Source: SHLQ01 sp033344795 (GTDB lineage: Bacteria; Actinomycetota; Acidimicrobiia; Acidimicrobiales; SHLQ01). Taken from it: a stretch of 64,000 nucleotides of DNA. Each line of letters begins with the position of its first letter. Position 1 is the stretch's first letter. The stretch is taken from positions 744,001 to 808,000 of the forward strand of contig JAWPMS010000001.1 in NCBI GenBank assembly GCA_033344795.1, given 5' to 3'. Made by a program: the position numbers and the translations under genes. Shown here one piece after another: positions 1 through 9,556 of this stretch. The notes beneath the pieces are model-generated. The model worked only from the letters and a program-made list of their open reading frames with translations, did not search any database and was not told where the DNA came from.

Positions 1-143
1 TCAGCGAGAAGCGGGCGCTCGCCGACGCGGTTGTGGGAACCGACGAATCCTGGCTGACCGAACTCTCGACAGACGAACTCCGAGAACTCCTCCAGCTCGA
101 TCCTTCTGCACAGGTCGCGGCCAACGAATGGGAGCAACGATGA
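1..143 (+). CDS. SNF2-family helicase, C-terminal end (partial)
   Basis: Only the last 46 codons are in the window, reading from base 3 and ending at TGA 141-143. The peptide ADAVVGTDESWLTELSTDEL followed by RELLQL matches the usual end of actinobacterial SWI2/SNF2 DEAD-like helicases (ADAVLG..WLTELSTDELR.L). The stop overlaps the ATG of the SWIM-finger gene (ATGA), the typical coupling of these two genes. All helicase motifs lie outside the window, so the call rests on the tail and the neighbour. Confidence 0.7.
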   Translation, partial: SEKRALADAVVGTDESWLTELSTDELRELLQLDPSAQVAANEWEQR

Positions 144-727
144 GACGACCACTGCGCTCCGATGAGGCTCGAGGCGTCGCGAATCTTGCGATCGATCTGG
201 GAGACCCGGGACGGATGTCACGAGCTCGACGCATGCATCGCGCCAACGCCGTCGCCGAAGTTGAAGTCACCGCCCGGGTTGCGCACGCCACGGTGACCGA
301 TCCATCGGGAGAGATTCATGAAGTATCGATCGCGGTTGGAGACGCTCCCGCATCTGCCTCCTCCCTCAGCGCTGTCGATCTGCGACCCGAGTGCACCTGC
401 GAGGACGATGGTGATGCTTGCACCCACAGTTTGGCTGCACTGCTCGGTATTGCAGAGGAGATAGAAGCCAACGCAAGACTGCTCGAACTGTGGGCCGGCG
501 GAACGGCTTCGAACGCCACGCCGACCAAGTACACCGGCGCTTCAGCTGGCCATCGCTCGTTCTTCGAAGGCGCGTGGGCTACAGCGCACAAGGCTCCGGA
601 GATCTCACACCTCGACTTCGAACAGACACCCGTACTTGTGGTCGATGACCTCGATGCTGGTCCGGTGATCCTTGACGCAGTGAAGGCGATTCGCCTCGGC
701 CTCAATGGTTTCCGAGCTCAGCAATAA
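140..727 (+). CDS. SWIM zinc-finger protein
   Basis: A 195-residue protein. A SWIM-type finger is visible as CTCEDDGDACTHSLAALLG (CxC, then CxH), a fold that binds zinc and DNA or protein. An ATG exists at 128, but the ATG at 140 is preferred: GGGAG sits just upstream and the start overlaps the stop of the SNF2 gene, which is how SNF2-SWIM pairs are usually arranged. The pair is generally assumed to work in DNA remodelling or repair; the exact role is unknown. The 3' end overlaps by 26 bp the convergent small membrane protein gene. Confidence 0.75.
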   Translation: MRRPLRSDEARGVANLAIDLGDPGRMSRARRMHRANAVAEVEVTARVAHATVTDPSGEIHEVSIAVGDAPASASSLSAVDLRPECTCEDDGDACTHSLAALLGIAEEIEANARLLELWAGGTASNATPTKYTGASAGHRSFFEGAWATAHKAPEISHLDFEQTPVLVVDDLDAGPVILDAVKAIRLGLNGFRAQQ

Positions 728-1031
728 CTTCGTCCAACATGGGCTCATCGGCCGATCGATAAACCAGCACAGCGAGTCCCTTCTCCGATATCACTTCCGC
801 GCGGACGCCCCGAAGAAGCAATCGGTCACGCACCCGCACTGCAGCGGCAGCATCAGGGAACGATCGCGTCGCACCATCGACGGAGTCGCGAAGGCTGTTC
901 GCGCGATCGACACGAGCTGTCTCCACAGTGGCGCGTGACTTGGCGTTGACCGAGCGATGCACGGTTGGAGCGATGAGCAGGACAAGAAAACCGATGGCGA
1001 TCAGTCCAACGATCACCATCCAGGGAGCCAT
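702..1031 (-). CDS. Small single-pass membrane protein, unknown
   Basis: A 109-residue protein with one N-terminal hydrophobic segment (about residues 4-24, WMVIVGLIAIGFLVLLIAP) followed by a soluble, charged domain. I do not recognise the family. It lies 24 bp downstream of the unknown gene ending at 1056 and is probably co-transcribed with it. Its last 26 bp overlap the convergent SWIM gene. Confidence 0.6.
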   Translation of the reverse strand: MAPWMVIVGLIAIGFLVLLIAPTVHRSVNAKSRATVETARVDRANSLRDSVDGATRSFPDAAAAVRVRDRLLLRGVRAEVISEKGLAVLVYRSADEPMLDEVIAELGNH

Positions 1032-1055
1032 TGGTTCGGTCTGCCTCGGGCGAAC

Positions 1056-1934
1056 TCAGGGCGCTGACGTGTGATCGTCGGCGCTGGTCATTCGCGCCGC
1101 ATCATTTGCCTGCCACAGCGCGCTCCGCAAGATCTCGCGGTCTCGCAGCTGCTGCTCGCTCGTGAAGATACGCACAACATCGGGGCCGAGTGACTCCTCG
1201 TGTTCGACATACATATCGTGAAGCCGAACTCGCTGATCATCGGACAGCAGAACGACGGGAAGTCGCAGTGCTGCGAGCCCGGCTGTCTCGGGATAGCCAC
1301 AAAGACCGATGAGCGAGTCTCGGGCGAGAGTCCCAGACGGGTGAATTGGATCGCTGGCGAGGTGCGCAAGGAGATCGAGGGTTCTGGGAAGGGCCAGTCC
1401 GCGACTCTTCTCCTCGCTTGCCAATCGACCCGGAGCTGTGGGTCGTACCGCCGCATCGAGTGCGGCAATGACACGAAACTGATACGCCAGCGAGATGATC
1501 TCCCGCTCGGAGTCGACCGCAGAGAACAACGTTTGATGCGTCTCATAACCATGTTGGCAGAGCTCGACCAGCTCGATCTTTGCAAGTTCGTCATCCTCGA
1601 CGAGGCGCGCCTTGAGAACTCGCACCATGTGAATCAGGTTGTGACCATCAGCTTGCTGCTCGAGGATCCATCGGAGCTGCGTGTCCAGTCGCTGCGGCAA
1701 GACACGGTCGGCAAACAAGGTCAGCTCGCAGACTTCGGAGGCAACCTGTACGCAATAATCCACGAGTCCAACGACATCGTCGCGAGGGTCCTCGTCGATC
1801 AAGTAGTCGTAAAAGACATCAGTGAGCTGCGACGTGAATTGATCCGGGGTCAGTTCGGCGTTCCGACATCTGTCGCGGATGGCATCGACCGCATCAATTG
1901 TTTCGGTGTATCGGGGGGAGCCCATCTGGGACAT
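1056..1934 (-). CDS. Unknown helical protein
   Basis: About 292 residues, starting MSQMGSPRYTETIDAVDAIR. The frame stays open upstream to 2345, but that extension is rich in Arg and Ser, looks non-coding and would run into the divergent thioesterase gene, so I place the start at 1934 (or ATG 1925). No clear Shine-Dalgarno was found at either site. The sequence is leucine- and acid-rich and looks all-helical, with no signal peptide or membrane segment. Family not recognised. Confidence 0.6.
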   Translation of the reverse strand: MSQMGSPRYTETIDAVDAIRDRCRNAELTPDQFTSQLTDVFYDYLIDEDPRDDVVGLVDYCVQVASEVCELTLFADRVLPQRLDTQLRWILEQQADGHNLIHMVRVLKARLVEDDELAKIELVELCQHGYETHQTLFSAVDSEREIISLAYQFRVIAALDAAVRPTAPGRLASEEKSRGLALPRTLDLLAHLASDPIHPSGTLARDSLIGLCGYPETAGLAALRLPVVLLSDDQRVRLHDMYVEHEESLGPDVVRIFTSEQQLRDREILRSALWQANDAARMTSADDHTSAP

Positions 1935-2072
1935 TCTGGTCTGGCGCGGTGACAGAGTCGTGGACCATGCATGTGACTCCCGCCAACGAGCCGGCGTTGG
2001 CCGGAATCGATCATGGAATCTCGCCAAGCATTGGCGTTTTGGCAACTTTCTCAAAGTTTCGGGTGGCAAAAC

Positions 2073-2102
2073 CCGACATCGAAAATTCACCTGTGTTATG
2101 AT
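2073..2102 (+). promoter_or_regulatory. Candidate sigma-70-like promoter for the thioesterase gene
   Basis: CCGACA (2073-2078) and TATGAT (2097-2102) are separated by 18 bp and lie about 60 bp before the ATG at 2163. The stretch is AT-richer than its surroundings. Read by eye; no transcript evidence. Confidence 0.35.
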
Positions 2103-2162
2103 TTCTCCATCACGTCGCTTCGGGTCTCTCCCGGAGCGACTCTTGCGTTTTCGAGCCTGCAC

Positions 2163-2798
2163 ATGACCCACCCGAATACAGAGATCGCCGCTCAACTGCA
2201 CCGGGTATCGGATCTGCTCATCGAGCGAGACCTGAGCGATGCAGCTCGCACGAAGATCCAAAAGCTGGCGCAGGAGCTCGTCGAGGTCATGGAGACGGGT
2301 GCGCCTATCAGCCTCGCCGAACGAACCGAACGCTTCGTCAAACAAATGTCCGTCACGTCGGCGGCCGCCCCGATCAGCGATGGAGACGTCTTTCCGTCAT
2401 TTCTCGAATCGCCATACTCGGGCTCAATAAATGCGCTGGCGCCGCAGCGCATCACCTATCGCCGCGACGGCGAAGCCGTAGCGGCCTCCGTACAGCTCGG
2501 AACCGCCCTAGAGGGACGTCCCGGGCGAGCCCACGGCGGCGCGATTGCTGCGGTTTTCGACGACGCGATGGGCGCGATGCAGCGCATTATCGGACGCAAC
2601 GGGTACACGCGATCTTTGACGACCGTGTATCACGCGCCATTCCCGACCGACGTCGAGGTCGCGATACGCGTCATTTGCACCGGGGTCGACGGTCCCCTAT
2701 TCACCATTGAGGCGACCGCGATGACCGGCGATCGCTTGGTCGCGTCAGCGACTGGCACATTCGTCGAAATCGACGTCGACCGGTGGACAACGGGTTGA
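2163..2798 (+). CDS. PaaI/YbgC-type hotdog thioesterase
   Basis: A 211-residue protein starting MTHPNTEIAAQ. The N-terminal 70 residues are helical; the C-terminal part is a hotdog domain with the signature RAHGGAIAAVFDDAMGAM, in which HGG and the following Asp are typical of acyl-CoA thioesterases of the PaaI type. The expected role is hydrolysis of a CoA thioester; the substrate cannot be told. The open frame continues upstream to 2013, but the ATG at 2163 fits the domain start and the divergent gene. Confidence 0.75.
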   Translation: MTHPNTEIAAQLHRVSDLLIERDLSDAARTKIQKLAQELVEVMETGAPISLAERTERFVKQMSVTSAAAPISDGDVFPSFLESPYSGSINALAPQRITYRRDGEAVAASVQLGTALEGRPGRAHGGAIAAVFDDAMGAMQRIIGRNGYTRSLTTVYHAPFPTDVEVAIRVICTGVDGPLFTIEATAMTGDRLVASATGTFVEIDVDRWTTG

Positions 2799-2865
2799 TG
2801 CGCCTGTCGCGACGAGCGGCTGGACTGCTGGCGTTGACCCATCCCGGCGCGGTACCTTCGAGGCT

Positions 2866-4089
2866 GTGGACCACGACACGTACTACACCCAGTTCGAAGA
2901 TGATCTCGTGGGGCTCGAGCCCTCAGCCGAACTTCCCGCCGGGTTTGTCGAAATCGTTCAGCGTCGGATCGAATCGTTCCTCGACTGCGCTGTTCTCACC
3001 GTCGGTGCATGGATCGATGAGCCAGCCCGTCCAGACGTTCTGGCGCTCGATGCTTCAGGTCGTCTCACCTCGGTCCTGACCGTTGGACCCGCCGATCTCG
3101 GCGGGCTGGACGATCGTCTTGGCGCGATTCATGCGTGGCTCGATCCAATGCGCCTACGCGATCTCAGTGATGTGTGCGGCGATCCCGCGGCGTTCTACGA
3201 AGGACTGTGGGATCTGAGCCCCGACGCTCCAATTGCGCTGAACCCGACCCGGCGAACCGTCATCATCACGGCCGTCGATGCTGTGGACGTATCGGGTGAT
3301 GACGTTGAGATCCAGTACCTCGATGTGTTCACCACGCTTGCAGGTGGTGCACCGATCCTCAAGAGACGAACACCCACACTTGCAGACATAGCACGGGCCG
3401 GAACAGCGACGAGTTCACTCGCTGACGTGATCGACCTGACCAATACCGAGTCTTCTCTCACAGATGGCTCGACGAACACGACGCCGCCTCTGGGGTACGC
3501 CGATGCGGTGTCGGGTGATGAGACGACGATGTACCAGCCGCTCCAAACGTCGGAGCTCGGGTCTTCAACCGAACCAACTCGGGTGTCGCCAATCGATGCG
3601 TCGATCTTGTCTCCCACTCCGCAGATCCGACCGGGAGCGACCTTCCTCATCGAACGCCTGCCCCTCCTGTTCGATCCGCTCGGCGCAAACCTCACGTCAA
3701 TCAGCGATCAGCTCTTCGCCGTCGACAGACACCTCGTACTTGTCGAGAAGCTTCCCGAGCGGCGTCGGGAGACACCGTTCGAGGATCGAAGACGCTTTCG
3801 GTGGGACAGCTCACCCGAGAGCATTGCGCTCCTCACCCGCCACGCGCACGACAGCGCGCAACAGGCTCGGACGACCCATCTGTTCGTCGAAACTGGCCGT
3901 CAGAGCGGCCATTGTGTGTATGTCGGTGAGTTGCACAGGATCGAGTCTCAGCGTGAGTCGACCGACCATACGGCTTGGTTCTCCATCAAACCGGCGCTCG
4001 ATGCGGATCTGTACCGCCTGTTGCGAAAGGGTCGACTGCCCGATCACATCGAAAGCCCGACGATCGATTTCGGTACCCTCGACGCCTGA
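2866..4089 (+). CDS. Unknown soluble protein
   Basis: A 407-residue protein with a GTG start (MDHDTYYTQFEDDLVG). No signal peptide or membrane segment. There are two folded-looking parts (about 1-170 and 255-407) joined by a Thr/Ser-rich linker (about 180-250). The C-terminal part contains FLIERLPLLFDPLG. Family not recognised. It is convergent with the HAD fusion gene; the two stops are adjacent (4089/4090). Confidence 0.6.
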   Translation: MDHDTYYTQFEDDLVGLEPSAELPAGFVEIVQRRIESFLDCAVLTVGAWIDEPARPDVLALDASGRLTSVLTVGPADLGGLDDRLGAIHAWLDPMRLRDLSDVCGDPAAFYEGLWDLSPDAPIALNPTRRTVIITAVDAVDVSGDDVEIQYLDVFTTLAGGAPILKRRTPTLADIARAGTATSSLADVIDLTNTESSLTDGSTNTTPPLGYADAVSGDETTMYQPLQTSELGSSTEPTRVSPIDASILSPTPQIRPGATFLIERLPLLFDPLGANLTSISDQLFAVDRHLVLVEKLPERRRETPFEDRRRFRWDSSPESIALLTRHAHDSAQQARTTHLFVETGRQSGHCVYVGELHRIESQRESTDHTAWFSIKPALDADLYRLLRKGRLPDHIESPTIDFGTLDA

Positions 4090-5553
4090 CTAACGTCCAA
4101 AGAACGAGTCGAACCCGTGAACGATGGGATGGGGCGAAGAGACCGGTAGCTGAGATGCTTCAGGAACGAACATCGCCGTCGACATGTTGAGTGATCGAGC
4201 CATGTCGAGGTCATCGATCTGGTCATCGATAAGCAAACTGTCTGCGTATTCGACCCCTGTCATTCGCCGTAGCGCCTCAAAAAACGCCGCATCGGGCTTG
4301 CGTGTACCGACCTCGCCGGACACGACCCAGGTGTCGACTCGAGAGTCCAGATCGAATCGTGCCCGGATGGCTTTGGACCAACCGAGGACATTGTTGGTGC
4401 TGACGGCGACCCGAAGGCCACGTTCGTGGAGCCGATCGATGAAGTCGAGTACACCTTCGCGCAACTGAAACTCGACGGTATACAGCGCGTCGAGCTCAGC
4501 AGGATCATCGTTGACCCCCAGACGCTCCCACAGCTCACCGGTCGACAAGCGCCCAAGGCTTGCCGAACGAAATGCGTCGTTCACCTCCTGCAGCGATGCC
4601 TTGCTTCCGCGCTCACGAACGAACGGTACGAGTCGAGCGCCGATGTCGTTGGCCTCGTCGTACAAAACACCACGAGCATCGAGCACCACGAGCTCGAGGC
4701 GTGGTGGCCGTTCTCGAACGCTGGACGCCTCCGGGGTCGAAGCAGGGGCCTTGTCCGGGCGGCGCATCTGTACGACTTCTTCGCCGCGTTCATCGGTACG
4801 ACGCCCACCGAACCGAGCGAGAATCCGGAAGATCAACAGTGTTCCAAGCAACGCCAATGCAACGAGAGCAACGGCGGCCCATATGCGGGGCACACGATCC
4901 TCGATGCTCGACGACACGGCGATGTCGGTCGGAAGCGGATCACGAGGACTGAGCTGCCATCGTGCGACCCGTCCGTCGACATCTGCACCGTTTGCCGTGA
5001 CGGTGTCAGGCAACGTGATGGTGAACTCCAGGTTGACTGTTTCTTCGATCGGTCGATTCGCCGCCGCTTCCAATTCGGAGATGGACAGTCCGAGTGGACT
5101 CCCCACGAGGCCGGTGATCCCCGAGTCGCCGAACTCTTCAAGACTTATTCGTGGATTGATCTGCCCGGTGACGTCATATGTCGTACGGGCAAACGAACGA
5201 GTGCGCTCGACGGCGAAGTCTGAGAACAACGTGTCGGCGCCAGCGATCTCGTCGAGCACCCCGGCAAGGTCGTCCGGCGAGAGGAAGGGTTTCGTGGCCG
5301 AGACGATGACCGAGCCACCCGATTCAGCGCGTCGTGGGCCATCAACCGTCCATCCGGCGGCCGATAGATCATCGGTGCGAAGGCCGTCGATCAACTCGGG
5401 AGCGGCCTCGACGATCTCTTCGTCAAAGGCCGTGGTGAGCACCACCGTCCCGGATCCATCCTCCGTCACTTCCACATCGACCACGGCGTCGACCTGACAC
5501 GCCGAGGTGACCAGCGCGACGAGCGCGAAAAGGAGCAGGCGGAGGGACCTCAC
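4090..5553 (-). CDS. Lipoprotein (LppM-like) fused through a membrane helix to a HAD hydrolase domain
   Basis: About 487 residues from the GTG at 5553 (frame open to ATG 5592, but VRSLRLLLFALVALVTSAC makes a normal lipoprotein signal from the GTG). Lipobox Cys is at about residue 19. Residues about 20-215 are beta-rich, like LppM/DUF3153 extracytoplasmic domains. A membrane helix follows (about 224-245, AAVALVALALLGTLLIF) and then a charged linker. The C-terminal 200 residues are a HAD hydrolase: DARGVL (nucleophile Asp, about 292), VSTNN, the Lys of GTRKPD, and IDDQIDDLD. The second Asp of motif I is replaced by Arg, as in dehalogenase-like members. Predicted topology puts the HAD domain in the cytoplasm. 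The fusion is unusual; function unknown. Confidence 0.75.
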   Translation of the reverse strand: MRSLRLLLFALVALVTSACQVDAVVDVEVTEDGSGTVVLTTAFDEEIVEAAPELIDGLRTDDLSAAGWTVDGPRRAESGGSVIVSATKPFLSPDDLAGVLDEIAGADTLFSDFAVERTRSFARTTYDVTGQINPRISLEEFGDSGITGLVGSPLGLSISELEAAANRPIEETVNLEFTITLPDTVTANGADVDGRVARWQLSPRDPLPTDIAVSSSIEDRVPRIWAAVALVALALLGTLLIFRILARFGGRRTDERGEEVVQMRRPDKAPASTPEASSVRERPPRLELVVLDARGVLYDEANDIGARLVPFVRERGSKASLQEVNDAFRSASLGRLSTGELWERLGVNDDPAELDALYTVEFQLREGVLDFIDRLHERGLRVAVSTNNVLGWSKAIRARFDLDSRVDTWVVSGEVGTRKPDAAFFEALRRMTGVEYADSLLIDDQIDDLDMARSLNMSTAMFVPEASQLPVSSPHPIVHGFDSFFGR

Positions 5554-5619
5554 GACGCCCCACGCTAGGCGTTGGGCGTCGCAAGTGGACAATTCAGTCC
5601 GTGAAGAAACTATGGTCCC

Positions 5620-5671
5620 GAGTTCGACGAAGTCGAACTCGAAGGAACTTGAGGCGCTAGCCGGGAGTTCC
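5620..5671 (-). terminator. Candidate terminator downstream of clpC: two hairpins
   Basis: Directly after the clpC stop lies GGAACT (5644-5649) paired with AGTTCC (5666-5671), with an inner GGC/GCC pair. A second, perfect 9-bp stem follows (GAGTTCGAC 5620-5628, loop GAA, GTCGAACTC 5632-5640). There is no U-tract, which is common for actinobacterial hairpins. Confidence 0.45.
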
Positions 5672-8224
5672 CTAGACCTGTGCCTTCTCGCTGTCTTCGA
5701 GTTCCTCGACCGGTGGCGGCTCGAATCCCTCTATCGCACGGAAGACGACCTTCTGCTCACCGGGCAATTCTTCATCGTCTTCGACGTCGGCGATGATGAT
5801 CTGGCCGGCAACAAACTCCTTGTACAGAAGTTTCTCCGACAGCGGATCCTCGACCAGGCGTTGGAGCGCCCGTCGAAGCGGACGAGCGCCGAGTGTTGGG
5901 TCGTAACCCTTGACCGACACGTAATCCTTCGCTGCATCGGTGAGTTCGAGACCCATGCCAAGGTTGGCCATCTGCTTGCCGACCCGATCGATCATCATGT
6001 CGATGATCTGGCGAACCTCAGGTTGCGACAACTCATGGAAGACGATCGTGTCATCGATGCGGTTCAGGAATTCCGGACGGAAGTGCTCCTTGAGCGCATC
6101 GTTCACCTTTTCCTTCATCCGCTCGTAGCTCACAGCCTCGTCGACCTTCGTGAAACCAAGGTTCGCCTTGCGGAGATCGCGTGTTCCGAGATTCGAGGTC
6201 ATGATGAGAACGGTGTTCCGGAAGTCGACCGAACGACCTTGGGAGTCCGTGAGTCGACCTTCTTCAAGAATCTGCAGAAGCGTGTTGAAGACGTCGGGGT
6301 GACCCTTCTCGATCTCATCGAAGAGGACGACAGAGAACGGCTTGCGGCGGACAGCTTCTGTCAGCTGACCACCTTCTTCGTACCCGACGTATCCCGGAGG
6401 TGAACCGACGAGACGGCTGACCGTGTGCTTCTCCATGTACTCCGACATGTCGAGGCTGATGAGTGCGGACTCATCGCCGAAGAGGAACTCCGCCAACGTC
6501 TTTGCGAGCTCGGTCTTTCCAACGCCCGATGGGCCGAGAAAGATGAACGAGCCAGATGGTCGCTTCGGGTCCTTCAGGCCGGCGCGAGTACGACGAATCG
6601 CCTGGCTGACAGCCTGGATTGCTCGTTCCTGACCGATGACACGTTTGTGCAGCTCGGTCTCCATTTGCAGGAGCTTTTGGGTCTCTTCTTCGGTGAGCTT
6701 GTAGACCGGGATGCCCGTCCACAGCGAAAGGACCTCAGCAACGGCCTCTTCGTCGACCTCGTCGAACAGGTCCGTGCCCGATGCTTTGATCTCGGCTTCG
6801 ACCTCTTCACGCTTTGCAAGAAGTTCTTTCTCACGATCGCGTAGACGGCCTGCCTCTTCGAACTGCTGCTCTTCGACCGCAACCTTCTTATCTCGGACGA
6901 CCTCAGCAATTTCTGCTTCGATTTCTTTGTATTCCGGTGGCGTGTTCATGCGCTTGATGCGCAGCCGTGAGCCAGCCTCATCGATCAGGTCGATTGCCTT
7001 GTCGGGCAGGAAACGATCGGAGATGTACCGATCGGCAAGGTTGGCGGCAGCCACGAGCGCCTGATCGGTGATGGTGACCCGGTGATGATCTTCGTAACGT
7101 TCGCGAAGGCCCTTCAAGATTTCGATCGTGTGCGCCACCGAAGGTTCCTCCACCTTCACCGGCTGGAAACGACGCTCGAGGGCCGCATCCTTCTCGAGGT
7201 GCTTGCGGTACTCGTCGATCGTTGTTGCACCGATCGTCTGGAGTTCACCACGTGCGAGCATTGGCTTGAGGATCGACGCGGCGTCGATGGCACCCTCGGC
7301 AGCACCGGCACCGACAAGTGTGTGAATCTCATCGATGAACAAGATGATGTCGCCACGGGTCTTGATCTCTTTGAGGACCTTCTTGAGGCGCTCTTCGAAG
7401 TCACCGCGGTATCGCGAGCCAGCGACGAGTGCTCCGAGGTCGAGCGTGTAGAGCTGCTTGCCCCGGATCGTGTCCGGCACGTTGTCCGAAGCAATCGCTT
7501 GCGCGAGGCCCTCGACGATTGCCGTTTTGCCAACACCGGGTTCGCCGATGAGAACCGGGTTGTTCTTCGACCTGCGAGAGAGCACCTGCATGACGCGCTC
7601 GGTCTCTTTGGATCGACCAACGACCGGGTCGAGGCCCTTGTCTCGGGCGACCTGGGTGAGGTTGCGACCGAATTGATCGAGTACGAGAGATCCAGATGGG
7701 GAGTCGCCGCCAGCGCCACCACTGGTCGCTCCGGCTTTGTCGCCCGAACCCGAGGACGACGATGACGACGAGGCGCCACCGGGACCTGAGTAGCCGGACA
7801 GGAGTTGAATGACCTGCTGACGTACGCGTGACAGGTCCGCTCCGAGCTTGACGAGCACCTGTGCGGCGACGCCTTCTCCTTCTCGGATGAGACCAAGAAG
7901 GATGTGTTCGGTGCCGATGTAGTTGTGGCCGAGCTGGAGCGCCTCGCGCAGCGACAGTTCGAGAACCTTCTTGGCGCGCGGCGTGAACGGGATGTGGCCG
8001 CTCGGCGACGATCCGCCCTGGCCGATGATTTCTTCGACCTGGCTACGGACTGCTTCAAGCGAGATGCCAAGCGACTCGAGCGCCTTCGCGGCAACACCCT
8101 CGCCCTCATGGATCAGCCCGAGCAGGATGTGCTCAGTCCCGATGTAGTTGTGGTTGAGCAGGCGCGCTTCTTCTTGAGCCAGAACAACGACCCGGCGAGC
8201 TCGATCGGTGAATCTCTCGAACAA
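5672..8224 (-). CDS. clpC: ATP-dependent Clp protease ATP-binding subunit ClpC
   Basis: An 850-residue AAA+ unfoldase that feeds substrates to ClpP in the cytoplasm. Two Clp-N repeats (about 1-145) are followed by a Ser/Gly-rich linker. AAA1 has Walker A GEPGVGKT (227-234) and FIDEIH; the middle domain carries a UVR-like stretch (EEQQFEEAGRLRDREKEL, about 451-468). AAA2 has GPSGVGKT (564-571). Start is TTG at 8224 with AGGAG 7 bases upstream; MFERFTDRAR is the standard ClpC N-terminus. In mycobacteria clpC1 also lies near lysS. The polyprenyl synthase gene is divergent. Confidence 0.97.
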   Translation of the reverse strand: MFERFTDRARRVVVLAQEEARLLNHNYIGTEHILLGLIHEGEGVAAKALESLGISLEAVRSQVEEIIGQGGSSPSGHIPFTPRAKKVLELSLREALQLGHNYIGTEHILLGLIREGEGVAAQVLVKLGADLSRVRQQVIQLLSGYSGPGGASSSSSSSGSGDKAGATSGGAGGDSPSGSLVLDQFGRNLTQVARDKGLDPVVGRSKETERVMQVLSRRSKNNPVLIGEPGVGKTAIVEGLAQAIASDNVPDTIRGKQLYTLDLGALVAGSRYRGDFEERLKKVLKEIKTRGDIILFIDEIHTLVGAGAAEGAIDAASILKPMLARGELQTIGATTIDEYRKHLEKDAALERRFQPVKVEEPSVAHTIEILKGLRERYEDHHRVTITDQALVAAANLADRYISDRFLPDKAIDLIDEAGSRLRIKRMNTPPEYKEIEAEIAEVVRDKKVAVEEQQFEEAGRLRDREKELLAKREEVEAEIKASGTDLFDEVDEEAVAEVLSLWTGIPVYKLTEEETQKLLQMETELHKRVIGQERAIQAVSQAIRRTRAGLKDPKRPSGSFIFLGPSGVGKTELAKTLAEFLFGDESALISLDMSEYMEKHTVSRLVGSPPGYVGYEEGGQLTEAVRRKPFSVVLFDEIEKGHPDVFNTLLQILEEGRLTDSQGRSVDFRNTVLIMTSNLGTRDLRKANLGFTKVDEAVSYERMKEKVNDALKEHFRPEFLNRIDDTIVFHELSQPEVRQIIDMMIDRVGKQMANLGMGLELTDAAKDYVSVKGYDPTLGARPLRRALQRLVEDPLSEKLLYKEFVAGQIIIADVEDDEELPGEQKVVFRAIEGFEPPPVEELEDSEKAQV

Positions 8225-8474
8225 CGGTTTCTCCTCTGCGACCTAGTGCGGCCAAGTCTACCCAGCGACCCCGACAGCACACGTTCGTGACGCCGTTCCT
8301 CTGATTTTTGCGGGTTTTCGACCGCCGTAATGGTGCCAGTCGGCAGCATCTACCAACTGGTGAGCGTCTATCGAACCGTTTTCATTCCCAAATGTCCGTG
8401 GTTTCGCAGGACGCGACGAAGTTCTGGGCCGATCGATAGCGCGTTGAGAATCATCGATCCCTACAGTTGGATGT
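8225..8474. other. Divergent intergenic region clpC / polyprenyl synthase
   Basis: 250 bp holding both promoters. The strong AGGAG for clpC is the only clear signal. I looked for CIRCE, HAIR and ClgR-like palindromes and saw none that I could support. Confidence 0.5.
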
Positions 8475-9470
8475 GTGTCAACGACGAGTCCTCTCGATCA
8501 AGTACCCACGTTGTCGAACGACCTCACGCGCGTCGAGGAACAACTCCACGTCGCGGTGCAATCCGACAACGAGCTGTTGCAGGACATCGCCGCTCACCTG
8601 ATACGTGCTGGGGGCAAGCGAGTTCGCCCCGGTTTCTGCATCACGTCAGCAGCCGCAGCCATCGCAGATTTTGCGCCTGCGGAACATGAAGTGATCCTCG
8701 GCGGAGTGGCGGTCGAACTCGTTCATCAGGGTTCGCTCTACCACGACGACGTGATGGACTCTGCCGAAACTCGACGCACCGTCGAGTCCGTCAACTCGAA
8801 GTGGGGAAATCACCAGGCCATCCTCGCCGGCGACTTTCTTCTGGGTCGAGCGTCGGAGATCGCTGCGTCGTTGGGAGTTGAAGTTGCCGGGCTGCTGGCC
8901 AGCACCATCAGCCAGCTTTGTGATGGACAGGTTCGAGAACTCGAATACGTGTACCGCATCGACCGAACCGAGGAGTCGTACTTCAAGTCGATCGATGGAA
9001 AGACCGCATCACTACTGGCCGCCGCCTGCAGAACTGGTGGCATCGTCGCCGGGCTCGAACGGGACCGCATCGATCACCTCACCACATTTGGTCGCGCCTA
9101 CGGCATGGCGTTCCAGGTGGTCGATGACATCCTCGACCTCACGGCGACCGACGCAGAGCTCGGAAAGCCAGCCGGCAACGACATGATCGAGGGCGTCTAC
9201 ACGTTGCCGGTCATCCGTGCCATGGCAGATGCCGAGGTCGGAACGCAGCTCCAGCAGCTATTGGGGCGCCCCATCGATACCACTGCGCGCGACGAGGCGC
9301 GGGAGTTGGTGAAGGCCTCGGGAGCGTTGAAGAGCGCACACGCGGATGCCCGACGTTACGCAGACCAGGCCAACGACTCGTTGCGCTCCTTCGCGGACAC
9401 GGCCGGTGGGTCGGCGCTCAAGGCCGCCGCCGATCACCTGGTTGACAAGGTGGAAAACCTGATCGTGTGA
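8475..9470 (+). CDS. Polyprenyl diphosphate synthase
   Basis: A 331-residue trans-prenyltransferase that condenses IPP onto an allylic diphosphate, probably to make the menaquinone side chain. First Asp-rich motif HDDVMDSAETRR (about residues 94-105), second motif VVDDILD, and the GKR near the N-terminus that binds diphosphate. Residues before the first motif (GSLYH) lack the bulky aromatics at -4 and -5 of short-chain enzymes, which suggests a long-chain product. GTG start at 8475. Chain length is inference. Confidence 0.9.
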   Translation: MSTTSPLDQVPTLSNDLTRVEEQLHVAVQSDNELLQDIAAHLIRAGGKRVRPGFCITSAAAAIADFAPAEHEVILGGVAVELVHQGSLYHDDVMDSAETRRTVESVNSKWGNHQAILAGDFLLGRASEIAASLGVEVAGLLASTISQLCDGQVRELEYVYRIDRTEESYFKSIDGKTASLLAAACRTGGIVAGLERDRIDHLTTFGRAYGMAFQVVDDILDLTATDAELGKPAGNDMIEGVYTLPVIRAMADAEVGTQLQQLLGRPIDTTARDEARELVKASGALKSAHADARRYADQANDSLRSFADTAGGSALKAAADHLVDKVENLIV

Positions 9471-9556
9471 ATTGTTCTCGACACTTTCGTTCGAGATCCG
9501 CGGAAGCGGTCATGGTCGCTCCGTGAGCTGCTCCCGCAAGACGCTAGGTTACGGCG

